Source: an uncultured Eubacteriales bacterium (GTDB lineage Bacteria; Bacillota; Clostridia; Oscillospirales; Acutalibacteraceae). From it: 64,000 nt of DNA. The stretch lies in NCBI GenBank assembly GCA_934546985.1, contig CAKTEE010000003.1:1-64000 (forward strand), in the 5' to 3' direction. Shown here piece by piece: positions 16,875-25,557 of the stretch; within the stretch, counting starts at the first letter, position 1, and every line of letters starts with the position of its first letter. The notes beneath the pieces are model-generated. The model did not search any database. It saw only the letters and a list, made by a program, of their open reading frames with translations, and was not told where the DNA came from. The translations under genes and the position numbers were made by a program.

Positions 16875-18170
16875 TTATTTTCCCTCCCTCTCGCCTGTCC
16901 GCCGGGCGGCAATGGCAAAAAAACCGTCTCCTCCGCCGTCCATTATCGTCGTAACAAAATAGCGGATATCATCCATTGCATGATCGTTCTCCTTACGGGG
17001 GCAATCTTTACCTGCCGCCGTATCCCATCGGTAAAGCCCGAATTCACGGATACTGTCCGCACAACCCTCACAAATATAAAAACGCCGCCCGTTAATTGCA
17101 TCCGATACTTTACGGATTCCTGTAAGTACATCATTCTTTGCAGGCAGCGCACGAAACTTCCCGTGTCTGCGGATACATTCTAAGAAACTTGCCGCGGATG
17201 GGTCTACAATCACCGCTTCTATTTTTCTGCCGTCTGCAAGCCCACACAGTTCTATGTAATATTCTTCATCCGTGCGCTGAACACCTTTTTTTCTTGAATC
17301 ATGGTAATATTCCTTCATACGGTACCAAACACCGTCCCGCCTGCCCCATAATCCAAAAGATGCGGGGTTTACCGTCCCATAATCGCAGGAAATATAATAT
17401 TCTTCCATTGCGCCGTGCGGTACGGGGCATACATGCTTATCTTCTCTGAACATAGGGTAAACCAGTCCTTCTGCCGCCGTCCACTTGCCCAGCACAAAAC
17501 GTTCGTAAAATGCTCCGCTGTAAAGGCCTTGATAACGGCGTATCACCGTTTCGTCAAGCGATGGATTATCCTCCATGCGAAAATGCAGGTACAGTGCATT
17601 TTTTTCCTTCGCTTTTAGAATCCACTCCTGCCGAAACCAATGCTGCGGATGTTCCGGATTGCAGTTAAACCAAAAACGGGAACCCGTCAGCGAGCATCGC
17701 GCCAGCGCCTGTTCCACAAATGAACGCGGCATTAACGCCACTTCGTCAAACAGCACTCCGCCCAGCGTCATGCCCTGAATCAGTGCCGCAGAGGATTCAT
17801 CTTTTCCTCCAAACAAGTAAAAACGGTTTGTTTTCCCATCTTTTGTAATTTCAATTAGGTTTTGAGAAAGCTTTTGGCGGCAGTTAAAGCCAAGCCGTTC
17901 CAGCAAAGGCAGTACCGGCGCGGTCACATTCCTTTTCAGGGATTGGATGGTCCGCCCGCATATGGCAAAACCAGTGTCATTAAATCGGTAAAACGCCCAT
18001 GCAGTAAAAGATAAAGCCATGCAAAGCGTTTTCCCGCTGCGCACTGCGCCGTCACAAATAAGCGCGTCTTTGGCTTCATATGCGCTTCCCCTGCACCACC
18101 ATGTCAACGCTTGCATCTGTCTGCGGGAGAAAGGTACCAGTCCCTCCCTGTTAGCCTTCATGGTTTTCAT
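16875..18170 (-). CDS. Terminase large subunit
   Basis: This 431-residue protein combines the DNA-packaging ATPase and nuclease. Walker A reads CDGAVRSGKT (about residues 40-49) and Walker B GGVLFDEVALMP (about 138-149). The RNase H-like nuclease has its acidic residues in SCDYGTVNPASF, AVIVDPSAASF and ENDHAMDDIRYF. Family size and domain order are intact. The start overlaps the small subunit gene; ATG at 18168-18170 is chosen over a GTG one codon earlier because of AAGGA spacing. Confidence 0.95.
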   Translation of the reverse strand: MKTMKANREGLVPFSRRQMQALTWWCRGSAYEAKDALICDGAVRSGKTLCMALSFTAWAFYRFNDTGFAICGRTIQSLKRNVTAPVLPLLERLGFNCRQKLSQNLIEITKDGKTNRFYLFGGKDESSAALIQGMTLGGVLFDEVALMPRSFVEQALARCSLTGSRFWFNCNPEHPQHWFRQEWILKAKEKNALYLHFRMEDNPSLDETVIRRYQGLYSGAFYERFVLGKWTAAEGLVYPMFREDKHVCPVPHGAMEEYYISCDYGTVNPASFGLWGRRDGVWYRMKEYYHDSRKKGVQRTDEEYYIELCGLADGRKIEAVIVDPSAASFLECIRRHGKFRALPAKNDVLTGIRKVSDAINGRRFYICEGCADSIREFGLYRWDTAAGKDCPRKENDHAMDDIRYFVTTIMDGGGDGFFAIAARRTGEREGK

Positions 18171-18660
18171 CACAATCCTTCAAAGCTGCGGCTCCTTTTT
18201 CCAGCGTGGCATAAAAAGCCGCGCCTTCACTCTCACGGCCGTCTGCATCTGTTTCCTGCAATTTTTCCAATGCTTTCAGACGGTCAAAAAACTTAATTTC
18301 CATTCCCCCGCCCTTGGGACGTTTGATTTCCGATATGTTCAGCAACTCCATTTCCTCTAAATTTTCCGGTGGCGCGTCCCCTTCATGAAACAGCAGCCGT
18401 ACCGCGTCGCTGATTCTTCCAGCCGCAAGCCGTTCCCATGCGGTTTGGCAGATACCGCTGAGTTCCCTGTGCTCCTGCACTGCCCTTTTAATTTCCTGCC
18501 GGATTTCCTCCCTCTCCAGCAGCAATATCCCTGCACGTTCTGCCCCCAACAGCCAGCCTGCTTTTACCGCCGCCTGTTTCGGGTCGCCGCAGCGTGCATA
18601 ATATCGGCAGAACAGTTTCTCTTTCCTTTCCATTTTCTTATCGCCTTTCAACCGTCCCAT
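18151..18660 (-). CDS. Terminase small subunit
   Basis: This 169-residue protein has an N-terminal DNA-binding part of the usual type (KEKLFCRYYARCGDPKQAAV, then KAGW), two helical segments and an acidic C-terminus. It recognises phage DNA for packaging. The first ATG has its GGGAGG only two bases away, so a TTG at codon 5 or the ATG at codon 10 (MERKEKLF) could be the real start. It is the first gene of the element. Confidence 0.8.
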   Translation of the reverse strand: MGRLKGDKKMERKEKLFCRYYARCGDPKQAAVKAGWLLGAERAGILLLEREEIRQEIKRAVQEHRELSGICQTAWERLAAGRISDAVRLLFHEGDAPPENLEEMELLNISEIKRPKGGGMEIKFFDRLKALEKLQETDADGRESEGAAFYATLEKGAAALKDCDENHEG

Positions 18661-18801
18661 GCCTCCCTGTTATCTGTCTTGTTTTTCTAAACACACCGGC
18701 AAAAAAAGCACGCCGTGCCCTCAAACAGGCATCAAACGCACAAAATTAAAAAATATTTAAAGCGGCAACGGTCTGCCGCTTCAATTTCTCTTTTCCTTAT
18801 G

Positions 18802-18830
18802 TTGCAAAGTTTTGCTGTAGTTGCTATAAT
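18802..18830 (+). promoter_or_regulatory. Sigma-A promoter of ilvE
   Basis: TTGCAA (18802-18807) and a perfect TATAAT (18825-18830) are 17 bases apart, 35 bases ahead of the GTG start. A hairpin with 8-bp stem (18760-18781) lies between this promoter and the phage-like element and may insulate the two divergent units. Confidence 0.75.
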
Positions 18831-18865
18831 AATTTAAGATATTAATTGGAAAGAGGGAACTTCCT

Positions 18866-19939
18866 GTGAAAGAGAACATAAAAATAGAGCTGACGAAAAC
18901 CCCTAAGCAAAAGCCGCAGGACGAAACCAAACTGGGTTTTGGTAAAATTTTTACTGACCATATGTTTATTATGAATTACGATGAAGGCCAAGGCTGGCAC
19001 GATGCCCGCATCGTGCCGTATGCCCCTATCGTGCTTGACCCAAGCGCATCGGTTTTTCATTATGCGCAGGAATGCTTTGAAGGCTTAAAGGCATACCGTA
19101 CAGCCGACGGCCGCATTCAGCTTTTCCGTCCGGACTGCAACGCTCAGCGTATGCAAAGCACGCATGAACGCTTGTGCATACCCACCATTCCTACCGAAGA
19201 TTTTGTGCAGGCGGTTTCTGCTTTGGTAAATGTTGAACGAGACTGGGTACCGCATGCCGACGGCGCCAGCCTGTATATCCGCCCATTTACTATTGCCACC
19301 ATGCCTCAGCTGGGTGTACATGCGTCCTCCAGCTATCAGTTTATCATCATCTGCTCACCAAGCGGCGCATATTACGCTGAGGGCATCAACCCCGTAAAAA
19401 TTTATGTTGAGGATGAATATGTACGCGCCTGCCCCGGCGGAACCGGTCATATCAAATGCGGCGGCAACTATGCGGCCAGTATTTTGGCTGGTGCAAAAGC
19501 TGAAAAACTTGGTTACAGTCAGGTACTGTGGCTGGACGGCCTTGAGCGCAAATACGTAGAAGAAGTTGGCAGTATGAATATCTTCTTCAAAATCGACGGT
19601 GAAATTTACACCGCCGCCACAGCAGGCACTGTGCTTCCCGGCGTTACCCGCCGCAGCTGTATTGAACTGCTGCGCAGCTGGGGATATACCGTACACGAAG
19701 GCAAACTGGCAATTACCGATATTATGGACGCAGCCGACAACGGCAAACTGGAAGAAGTATTCGGCACCGGTACAGCAGCTGTTATAAGCCCTGTAAAACA
19801 GCTGGATTATGAAAACCGCAGCGCCAAAATTGGTGACGGCAATATCGGCACATTAACCCAACGCTTATACGACACACTGACAGGCATCCAGTGGGGTAAA
19901 AAAGAAGATACCTTCGGCTGGACTGTTGAAGTAAAATAA
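18866..19939 (+). CDS. ilvE: Branched-chain amino acid aminotransferase
   Basis: This PLP enzyme moves the amino group between glutamate and the keto acids of Val, Leu and Ile. The 357-residue protein is of the longer BCAT type. Landmarks are ECFEGLKAYRTADGRIQLFR near residue 73, the PLP-lysine region GGNYAASILAGAKAEKLGY near residue 200, the EEVGSMNIFFK strand and GTGTAAVISPV near the end. The start is GTG with AAGAGGG ahead of it. It stands as a single-gene unit between its own promoter and terminator. No T-box leader is visible. Confidence 0.93.
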   Translation: MKENIKIELTKTPKQKPQDETKLGFGKIFTDHMFIMNYDEGQGWHDARIVPYAPIVLDPSASVFHYAQECFEGLKAYRTADGRIQLFRPDCNAQRMQSTHERLCIPTIPTEDFVQAVSALVNVERDWVPHADGASLYIRPFTIATMPQLGVHASSSYQFIIICSPSGAYYAEGINPVKIYVEDEYVRACPGGTGHIKCGGNYAASILAGAKAEKLGYSQVLWLDGLERKYVEEVGSMNIFFKIDGEIYTAATAGTVLPGVTRRSCIELLRSWGYTVHEGKLAITDIMDAADNGKLEEVFGTGTAAVISPVKQLDYENRSAKIGDGNIGTLTQRLYDTLTGIQWGKKEDTFGWTVEVK

Positions 19940-19952
19940 GCTGTAATTTTTC

Positions 19953-19988
19953 AGCCGGTGAAACACCCTGTTTCACCGGCTTTTTTTC
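19953..19988 (+). terminator. Terminator after ilvE
   Basis: AGCCGGTGAAAC pairs with GTTTCACCGGCT, with a 5-nt loop and a run of seven T. Confidence 0.95.
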
Positions 19989-20007
19989 CTATATCAAGGA
20001 GTTACTT

Positions 20008-20892
20008 ATGAAACGAACCATAACCTATGTGATTGACCGCGCATTTTCCGGCAAATCTGCAGAACAATATCTGCGCGGGGAAAAAGGCTTTTCCTCCGGC
20101 CTGCTGCGCCGCCTCAAGCTTCAACCGGATGGGCTTCTTCGCAACGGCGGGCATATTCGCACTGTGGATATTCTGGAAACCGGCGACTGCCTTACCATCC
20201 ATATCCCCGATGACGATTCTCCCATCCTCCCTGCTGATTTACCCGTTCGCATTGCTTATGAAGATGAAGATGTTATCGTCTTAAATAAGCCGCCGTTCAT
20301 GCCGGTCCACCCCACCCGCAATCATCAGGGTGATACTCTGGCAAATGCCCTTGCAGGGGTGCTTGCCCGCCGTGGGCAAACTGCCGCTTTTCGCGCCGTC
20401 AACCGCCTTGACCGTGATACTTCCGGCCTCGTCGTCGCAGGGCTGAACACTTATGCCGCCTGCCGTCTGACCGGTCACGTAGATAAAACCTATTATGCAG
20501 TTGTCCACGGAGAACTGCACGGCACAGGAACCATATGCCTGCCCATTTACCGTCCCGATCCCCTGCTTATCCGCCGCGCTGTGGGCTTAACCGGTGAACA
20601 TGCTGTCACTCATTGGCATGCCGTTGCCGGCACAAAAGAACTTACGCTTCTTCGCATCCGGCTGGAAACCGGGCGAACACACCAGATTCGAGTACATTTT
20701 TCCCATCTTGGGCATCCTCTTGCAGGCGACACCATGTATGGAGAAGCAGACGGGCTTTTAAACCGTCAGGCGCTTCACTGCAAAACCGTTTCTTTCACTT
20801 CTCCTGTCAGTGAAAAGGCAGTTACTGTAGATTCTGAATTTCCGCAGGATATGCAGGCTGTCATAGAGGGATTGTCCGCCTATGAATCATAA
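20008..20892 (+). CDS. RluA-family 23S rRNA/tRNA pseudouridine synthase
   Basis: This 294-residue protein converts uridine to pseudouridine in structured RNA. The catalytic Asp is in VNRLDRDTSGLVVAG (near residue 136), with Asn in place of the His of the textbook HRLDxxTSG motif. The family landmarks KTYYAVVHGEL and RLETGRTHQIRVHFSHLGHP follow. The N-terminal 60 residues lack a convincing full S4 domain. AAGGAG precedes the ATG. The target uridine cannot be told. Confidence 0.9.
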   Translation: MKRTITYVIDRAFSGKSAEQYLRGEKGFSSGLLRRLKLQPDGLLRNGGHIRTVDILETGDCLTIHIPDDDSPILPADLPVRIAYEDEDVIVLNKPPFMPVHPTRNHQGDTLANALAGVLARRGQTAAFRAVNRLDRDTSGLVVAGLNTYAACRLTGHVDKTYYAVVHGELHGTGTICLPIYRPDPLLIRRAVGLTGEHAVTHWHAVAGTKELTLLRIRLETGRTHQIRVHFSHLGHPLAGDTMYGEADGLLNRQALHCKTVSFTSPVSEKAVTVDSEFPQDMQAVIEGLSAYES

Positions 20893-20911
20893 TAACAGGG
20901 AGGAGCATCTT

Positions 20912-21841
20912 ATGCCTGCAAATGCCGCACACTACCTTTTCGCCAAAAATTTAGCGCCGGAACTAAAACAGTTTGATCCGGCGCTGGATACCCGCGCCCT
21001 TTACTATGGCACGCAAGGGCCGGATGTCTTATTCTTTCATCGTATACTGCCGTGGATGCCCGGCAAAAGCCTGCACCGATGCGGCTCACGGCTCCATAAA
21101 ATCGACCCTTCCATTACCTTTCAGGTACTTGCCGATTATCTGCAAACCAATCCGGCTTATCCTGAAATTGCCCGTTCGTATATCTACGGCTTTATCCTGC
21201 ACTTTTGTCTGGACAGGCGCGCCCATGTTTATATCAATGCCGCTGTGCAGACCATTATGAAAAAAGAGGGCATCCGTTATTCCGAAAGTGTTATTCACAA
21301 TCGAATTGAAACCAACCTTGATACTATCCTTATCCATGATATGCTCCATATCGGCGGCAACCAGTTTCACCCATGGGAAAACCTTTCCGATGAGCCTGAT
21401 GTTCTGAAAGGAATTGCCGGTGTTCTCGTCCATCTTCTGAAACATGCGCTTCACCAAGACGCCACACCGGAACAAATGGTGCTTGCTTTAAAGGATACTT
21501 CAAAAATACTTCGCCTGCTGACAGATGAAAGCGGAAAAAAAACTGCGGTACTGGGCGTTGCGGAAAAACTGCTCCCTCATTGTGCACCTGCCGCCACTAC
21601 TCTGATCCGCAAAAAAGAGCCGGATTATCAATATGACTATACAAATTCGAATCACGCCCCTTGGATATCCCCAGATAGTGAAAATAACGTGCATACAGAA
21701 TCTTTTTATGATATAATAGAACAATCGGCACGGGATGCGCTGATCATGGTAAAAGAATTTACTTCTGCATTATCCGACGGCCGCCCCATGCGTAGTATCA
21801 CAGGTACCCGCAATTTTTCCGGTGGGTTTCCTGCACCATAA
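20912..21841 (+). CDS. Zinc-dependent phospholipase C-like protein
   Basis: This 309-residue protein matches the Zn_dep_PLPC group found in many Clostridia. ANAAHYLFAKNL contains the N-terminal His, TQGPDVLFFHRILPWM carries the metal-binding Asp, and YIYGFILHFCLDRRAHVYI carries the HxxxD-type ligands. There is no signal peptide, so it acts in the cytoplasm and its substrate may not be phospholipid. The ATG at 20912 is used because AGGGAGGAG precedes it; an earlier in-frame ATG overlaps the upstream gene and lacks such a site. Confidence 0.75.
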   Translation: MPANAAHYLFAKNLAPELKQFDPALDTRALYYGTQGPDVLFFHRILPWMPGKSLHRCGSRLHKIDPSITFQVLADYLQTNPAYPEIARSYIYGFILHFCLDRRAHVYINAAVQTIMKKEGIRYSESVIHNRIETNLDTILIHDMLHIGGNQFHPWENLSDEPDVLKGIAGVLVHLLKHALHQDATPEQMVLALKDTSKILRLLTDESGKKTAVLGVAEKLLPHCAPAATTLIRKKEPDYQYDYTNSNHAPWISPDSENNVHTESFYDIIEQSARDALIMVKEFTSALSDGRPMRSITGTRNFSGGFPAP

Positions 21842-21878
21842 TACCAGATCATTTTAAATTTTAAGGAGGCATTTTACA

Positions 21879-22337
21879 TTGGAAAAAATTGCAAGCTTCT
21901 GCATTGACCACACCAAATTGCCAAAGGGTATGTACACTTCCCGTATTGACGGCGATGTAACCACTTACGATATCCGCACCCGCCGCCCAAACATAGAACC
22001 CGTTATGGAAAACGCCGCAATTCATACCTTGGAACACCTCTTTGCTACTTATGTCCGCAATTCCGATTACAGCAGTTCTGTCATCTATTTTGGACCTATG
22101 GGATGCCGTACAGGTTTTTACTTTCTTACCCGTGACCTTAGCCCTGTTCAGGCAATTCAGCTCACCCGCGATGCGTTGGCGTTTTCTGCCGTATATACCG
22201 GTGAAATTCCCGGCTCAACCGCAGTTGAATGCGGAAATTACCGCGACCACGATTTAGAAGGCGCAAAACGTGAAGCCGCCGCCATGCTGAAAATTCTGGA
22301 AAACTGGTCGGAGGAACAACTCGTTTATCCGCAATAA
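21879..22337 (+). CDS. luxS: S-ribosylhomocysteine lyase LuxS
   Basis: LuxS splits S-ribosylhomocysteine to homocysteine and DPD, the precursor of autoinducer-2. The 152-residue protein has the full active site: HTLEH (His49, Glu52, His53), Cys76 in GPMGCRTGFY as catalytic base, and the zinc ligand Cys118 in VECGNYRDHDL. The start is TTG with AAGGAGG ahead. Homocysteine could feed the methyltransferase at 34942-36723. No pfs/mtnN gene is adjacent. A decayed copy of the 3' third follows directly. Confidence 0.95.
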   Translation: MEKIASFCIDHTKLPKGMYTSRIDGDVTTYDIRTRRPNIEPVMENAAIHTLEHLFATYVRNSDYSSSVIYFGPMGCRTGFYFLTRDLSPVQAIQLTRDALAFSAVYTGEIPGSTAVECGNYRDHDLEGAKREAAAMLKILENWSEEQLVYPQ

Positions 22338-22368
22338 TTTGTACCGTATTGCAAAACCCCTGTTTCAT

Positions 22369-22500
22369 CTGCGGTTGAATGCGGAAATTACCGCCACTGC
22401 AATTCAGAACACGCTAAACATGAGCCGCTATTCTGGAAATTTTGAAAAATCAATCGGAGAAACAGCTTATTTATCTCCAGCAATTTTTACCATATTGTGG
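22369..22500 (+). pseudogene. Decayed tandem copy of the luxS 3' end
   Basis: This segment repeats luxS 22219-22355 at an offset of about 147-150 bases. The first 24 bases (GCGGTTGAATGCGGAAATTA and on) differ from luxS at one position. After that there are substitutions and small deletions, an in-frame TGA, and a recognisable end matching the luxS stop region. The frame starts AVECGNYR and is then lost. It is non-coding now. Confidence 0.85.
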
Positions 22501-22522
22501 AATTAGCCATAATTTATTTTCT

Positions 22523-22560
22523 AAAAACACTGTCAGGGTGACAGTGTTTTTTATTTATTT
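22523..22560 (+). terminator. Terminator after luxS
   Basis: AAAAACACTGTCA pairs with TGACAGTGTTTTT around a GG loop, followed by a T-rich tract. Confidence 0.9.
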
Positions 22561-22581
22561 TCATAAAATAGTTATTTTTGC

Positions 22582-22609
22582 TTGCGAAATTTTAACAATC
22601 AGCTATAAT
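22582..22609 (+). promoter_or_regulatory. Probable murA promoter and long leader
   Basis: TTGCGA (22582-22587) and TATAAT (22604-22609) are 16 bases apart. A leader of about 240 bases follows before murA, with two small hairpins (GCGCaatGCGC at 22636-22646, then CAGGCG/CGCCTG at 22655-22672). I recognise no known riboswitch in it. Confidence 0.5.
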
Positions 22610-22858
22610 AATAGATAATGCATAAACTATATCCGGCGCAATGCGCTGTTTTTTCAGGCGTTTTACCGCCTGCTTTATAATATGGGTTAAGTTATTTGAT
22701 TTTATTTTTATTTTCAGCCTTTTTTGCTGAATAATCCCTCTTTTTAAATAACATAATTAACGAGAAAGTAACGGATAATAACCATACGCGGATCCCATAA
22801 CAACAATCCCGGAAACACAGCCTGCATGCGGTGTTTCCCTTTTAAGGAGCGTATTTTA

Positions 22859-24145
22859 TTGGAAAAATTCGTAATTAACGGCGGCACAAGACTGTGCGGA
22901 GAAGTTACGATCAGCGGCGCTAAAAATGCTGTTGTTGCAATTATTCCAGCCGCTATCCTCGCACAGGATGTTTGCCTTATTGAAAATATCCCGAATATCA
23001 GTGATGTCACTATGATTATCCGCATCCTCCAGCAAATGGGTGCAAAAGTCCGCATGTTGAACAGCCATACCTTAGAAATTGACACCAGCCATATTTCTTC
23101 TTATGTTGTTCCCCACGAAATGACAAAGCACCTGCGCGCGTCTTATTACTTAATTGGTGCACTGCTGGGTACTTTCAATCATGCACGTGTAGCAATGCCC
23201 GGCGGGTGTGATTTCGGTGTCCGTCCGATTGACCAGCATATTAAAGGGTTTGAGATGCTCGGCGCTGAAGTCGCCATTGACAACGGCATGATTATCGCCG
23301 ATACTGACCGTTTGATTGGCACACAGGTTTACCTTGATGTCGTTTCTGTCGGCGCTACCATTAACATTATGCTTGCCGCTGTAAAAGCAAACGGTCTTAC
23401 TATTATTGAAAATGCAGCGAAGGAACCGCATATCGTTGACGTAGCAAATTTCCTGAATTCCTGCGGCGCAGATGTCCGCGGAGCAGGCACGGATGTTATC
23501 AAAATCCGGGGTGTCAGCAAACTGCACGGCTGTACCTATTCCATTATTCCCGACCAGATAGAAGCCGGCACCTATATGGTTGCCGCTGCGGCAACCGGCG
23601 GGGATGTCCTTGTAAAAAATGTTATTCCCAAACATTTGGAGTCTATCACCGCAAAATTAGTGGAAAGCGGCGTAGAAGTCATTGAATATGACGATGCCGT
23701 ACGTGTCCGCCGCAAGAGTGAACTTCATAAATGCAATGTTAAAACCATGCCCCATCCCGGTTTTCCAACCGATATGCAGCCGCAAATGGCTGTCCTGCTT
23801 TCTGTGGCACATGGTACGAGCATTATTTCAGAAAGCGTTTGGGATAACCGCTTCCGTTACACAGAACAGCTTTTGCGCATGGGCGCGCGCATTAAGGTTG
23901 ACGGTAAAGTTGCTATTATTGAAGGCGTGCCGGAACTGCGCGGTGCTCCGGTTAAGGCTACGGATCTTCGCGCAGGTGCGGCAATGCTTATTGCGGGTAT
24001 GATGGCAAAAGGCACAACCGAAATCGAGGATATTCGCCACATTGAACGCGGATACGAAAATATTGTTGAAAAAATCCAAGCACTTGGGGCAGATATTACC
24101 CGTGTTTATATCCCTGACCCATCTTTAGTGAAAGCCGCTTTATAA
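22859..24145 (+). CDS. murA: UDP-N-acetylglucosamine 1-carboxyvinyltransferase MurA
   Basis: MurA transfers enolpyruvate from PEP to UDP-GlcNAc, the first committed step of peptidoglycan synthesis. The 428-residue protein has Lys22-Asn23 in ISGAKNAVVA and Cys117 in MPGGCDFGVRP. Keeping the Cys predicts sensitivity to fosfomycin at the target level. The TTG at 22859-22861, with AAGGAG 9 bases upstream, fits the family N-terminus (MEKFVINGG) better than the earlier in-frame codon. The gene stands alone with its own terminator. Confidence 0.95.
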   Translation: MEKFVINGGTRLCGEVTISGAKNAVVAIIPAAILAQDVCLIENIPNISDVTMIIRILQQMGAKVRMLNSHTLEIDTSHISSYVVPHEMTKHLRASYYLIGALLGTFNHARVAMPGGCDFGVRPIDQHIKGFEMLGAEVAIDNGMIIADTDRLIGTQVYLDVVSVGATINIMLAAVKANGLTIIENAAKEPHIVDVANFLNSCGADVRGAGTDVIKIRGVSKLHGCTYSIIPDQIEAGTYMVAAAATGGDVLVKNVIPKHLESITAKLVESGVEVIEYDDAVRVRRKSELHKCNVKTMPHPGFPTDMQPQMAVLLSVAHGTSIISESVWDNRFRYTEQLLRMGARIKVDGKVAIIEGVPELRGAPVKATDLRAGAAMLIAGMMAKGTTEIEDIRHIERGYENIVEKIQALGADITRVYIPDPSLVKAAL

Positions 24146-24163
24146 ATTTAAAACTATACTTTT

Positions 24164-24188
24164 AAGGGGGAGAGTTATCTCCCCTTTT
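24164..24188 (+). terminator. Terminator after murA
   Basis: GGGGAGA (24167-24173) pairs with TCTCCCC (24178-24184) around GTTA, flanked by an A-rich left side and TTTT. It ends 25 bases before the next start. Confidence 0.7.
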
Positions 24189-24213
24189 CAGGTCTCTATT
24201 GGAGGTCGCCTCT

Positions 24214-25005
24214 ATGGCACGTTTTTGTCCCCTTTTTAGTTCCAGCAGCGGTAACAGCTGGTATATCGGCTCCGGCACAGGCGGTATTCTTGTCGATGCA
24301 GGTGTCAGCGCCAAACGCCTTGACACCGCCCTGAATGATGCAGGGCTTGACATTTCCGGTATCCACGGCATTTTTATTACTCATGAACACACCGACCATG
24401 TCAGCGGTTTGCGTGTGTTTGCTTCCCGCCATCAAATTCCCGTTTATACTTCCCGCGGAACATTGGAAACATTAACAGAAAACGGAATCGTCAACGGCAA
24501 ATACCCTGCCAGCGTTATCAACGAACAAGGCATAGAAGTGGCCGGGATGAAAATCCACCCCTTTCCAACATCACATGATTGCCGCGAAGGCTACGGTTAT
24601 GTTATACATACTGCGGATGACCATAAAGTTGCTGTCTGTACAGATTTAGGCGAAGTCACCGATGCTGTACTTTCCGCAATTACGGGCTGTGAGCTTGTTG
24701 TCATGGAATCCAACCATGATGTACGTATGCTGGAAAACGGTCCCTATCCTTATCCCCTGAAACGCCGGATTTTGTCCTCCCGCGGTCATTTGTCCAACGA
24801 TGCCTGCGGCAAAGTCCTTACAAACCTCCTGCGTACAGGAACCCGCCGCTTCTTTTTGGGTCATCTAAGCACTAAAAATAATAATCCTTACCTTGCAAAA
24901 CAGACCTCCCTTGCCGCCCTGACAGAAGCCGGCGCTGTAGAAGGCAGTGATTATCTTCTTCAGGTTGTCCCTAAAATTTCTAACGGCGCTTTGACCATTT
25001 TTTAA
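24214..25005 (+). CDS. MBL-fold metallohydrolase of the YycJ/WalJ type
   Basis: This 263-residue metallo-beta-lactamase-fold protein starts with FCPLFSSSSGNSWYIGSGTG, typical of YycJ/WalJ, a predicted 5'-to-3' DNA exonuclease linked to the WalRK region in other Bacillota. Metal ligands lie in THEHTDHVSGL, SHDCREGYG, CTDLGEV and ESNHD. The ATG at 24214 has GGAGG at spacing 8. It is followed 13 bases later by rlmH, an association seen often in Bacillota. Confidence 0.88.
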   Translation: MARFCPLFSSSSGNSWYIGSGTGGILVDAGVSAKRLDTALNDAGLDISGIHGIFITHEHTDHVSGLRVFASRHQIPVYTSRGTLETLTENGIVNGKYPASVINEQGIEVAGMKIHPFPTSHDCREGYGYVIHTADDHKVAVCTDLGEVTDAVLSAITGCELVVMESNHDVRMLENGPYPYPLKRRILSSRGHLSNDACGKVLTNLLRTGTRRFFLGHLSTKNNNPYLAKQTSLAALTEAGAVEGSDYLLQVVPKISNGALTIF

Positions 25006-25018
25006 AGGCAGGATTTTT

Positions 25019-25501
25019 ATGCTGAATATTACACTCGCCTGTATTGGCAAATTAAAAGAAACCTATCTTCGCGACGGTGTAACAGAATATGTAAAACGCC
25101 TGACCCCTTACTGCAAACTCAATATCCTTGAGCTTGAGGAAAGCCGTATGCCTGATACTCCTTCAGATTCTCAAATTGCATCCGTATTGGCAGATGAGGG
25201 CAAACGCATCCTTTCAAAAATTCCCGCTACTGCCCATGTAATCGCTTTATGTATTGAAGGCAGTATGATTTCTTCAGAAGATTTCGGACAATATTTAGAC
25301 AAAACCACAGTGAATGGAAACAGCCACATTGTTCTTGTAATCGGCGGTTCCTGGGGATTATCGCCGGAAGTTAAAAAACGTGCGGATTTTAAACTGTCTT
25401 TATCGCGCATGACCTTTACTCATCAAATTGCTCGTATGCTGATTCTGGAACAGCTCTACCGCGCTTTCCAAATTAACCATAAAGGTAAATATCATAAATA
25501 A
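25019..25501 (+). CDS. rlmH: 23S rRNA (pseudouridine-1915 N3) methyltransferase RlmH
   Basis: RlmH uses SAM to methylate pseudouridine 1915 of helix 69 in 70S ribosomes. The 160-residue SPOUT protein has ITLACIGKLKETYL at the start, the knot region HIVLVIGGSWGLSPEVKKRA and the conserved C-terminus LSRMTFTHQIARMLILEQLY, then RAFQINHKGKYHK. Length and ends match the family exactly. Confidence 0.96.
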   Translation: MLNITLACIGKLKETYLRDGVTEYVKRLTPYCKLNILELEESRMPDTPSDSQIASVLADEGKRILSKIPATAHVIALCIEGSMISSEDFGQYLDKTTVNGNSHIVLVIGGSWGLSPEVKKRADFKLSLSRMTFTHQIARMLILEQLYRAFQINHKGKYHK

Positions 25502-25516
25502 ATATCGCATTATATA

Positions 25517-25557
25517 AAACTCAGCCCCGTCTATATTGCATGGCTGAGTTTATTTCT
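25517..25557 (+). terminator. Terminator after rlmH
   Basis: AAACTCAGCC (25517-25526) pairs with GGCTGAGTTT (25542-25551), followed by a short T-rich stretch. Confidence 0.65.

Larger units (their letters stand above)
6961..18660 (-). mobile_element. Compact phage-like element: packaging, capsid and baseplate genes without sheath, tape measure, lysis or integration genes
   Basis: Nineteen genes read in one direction over 11.7 kb, many overlapping by a few bases. In transcription order they are: terminase small and large subunits, portal, prohead protease, decoration protein, major capsid, four connector/tail-completion-type proteins, a tube-like protein, a 36-codon gene, a LysM protein, hub, spike, gp25-like protein, baseplate J, a YmfQ-like protein and a tail fibre. 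The right half follows PBSX xkdM-xkdV order. No sheath, tape measure, holin, amidase, integrase, repressor or replication gene lies in or beside it, and I see no att repeats. It may be a domesticated particle (gene-transfer-agent-like) or a stripped prophage. All frames are intact. Confidence 0.85.
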
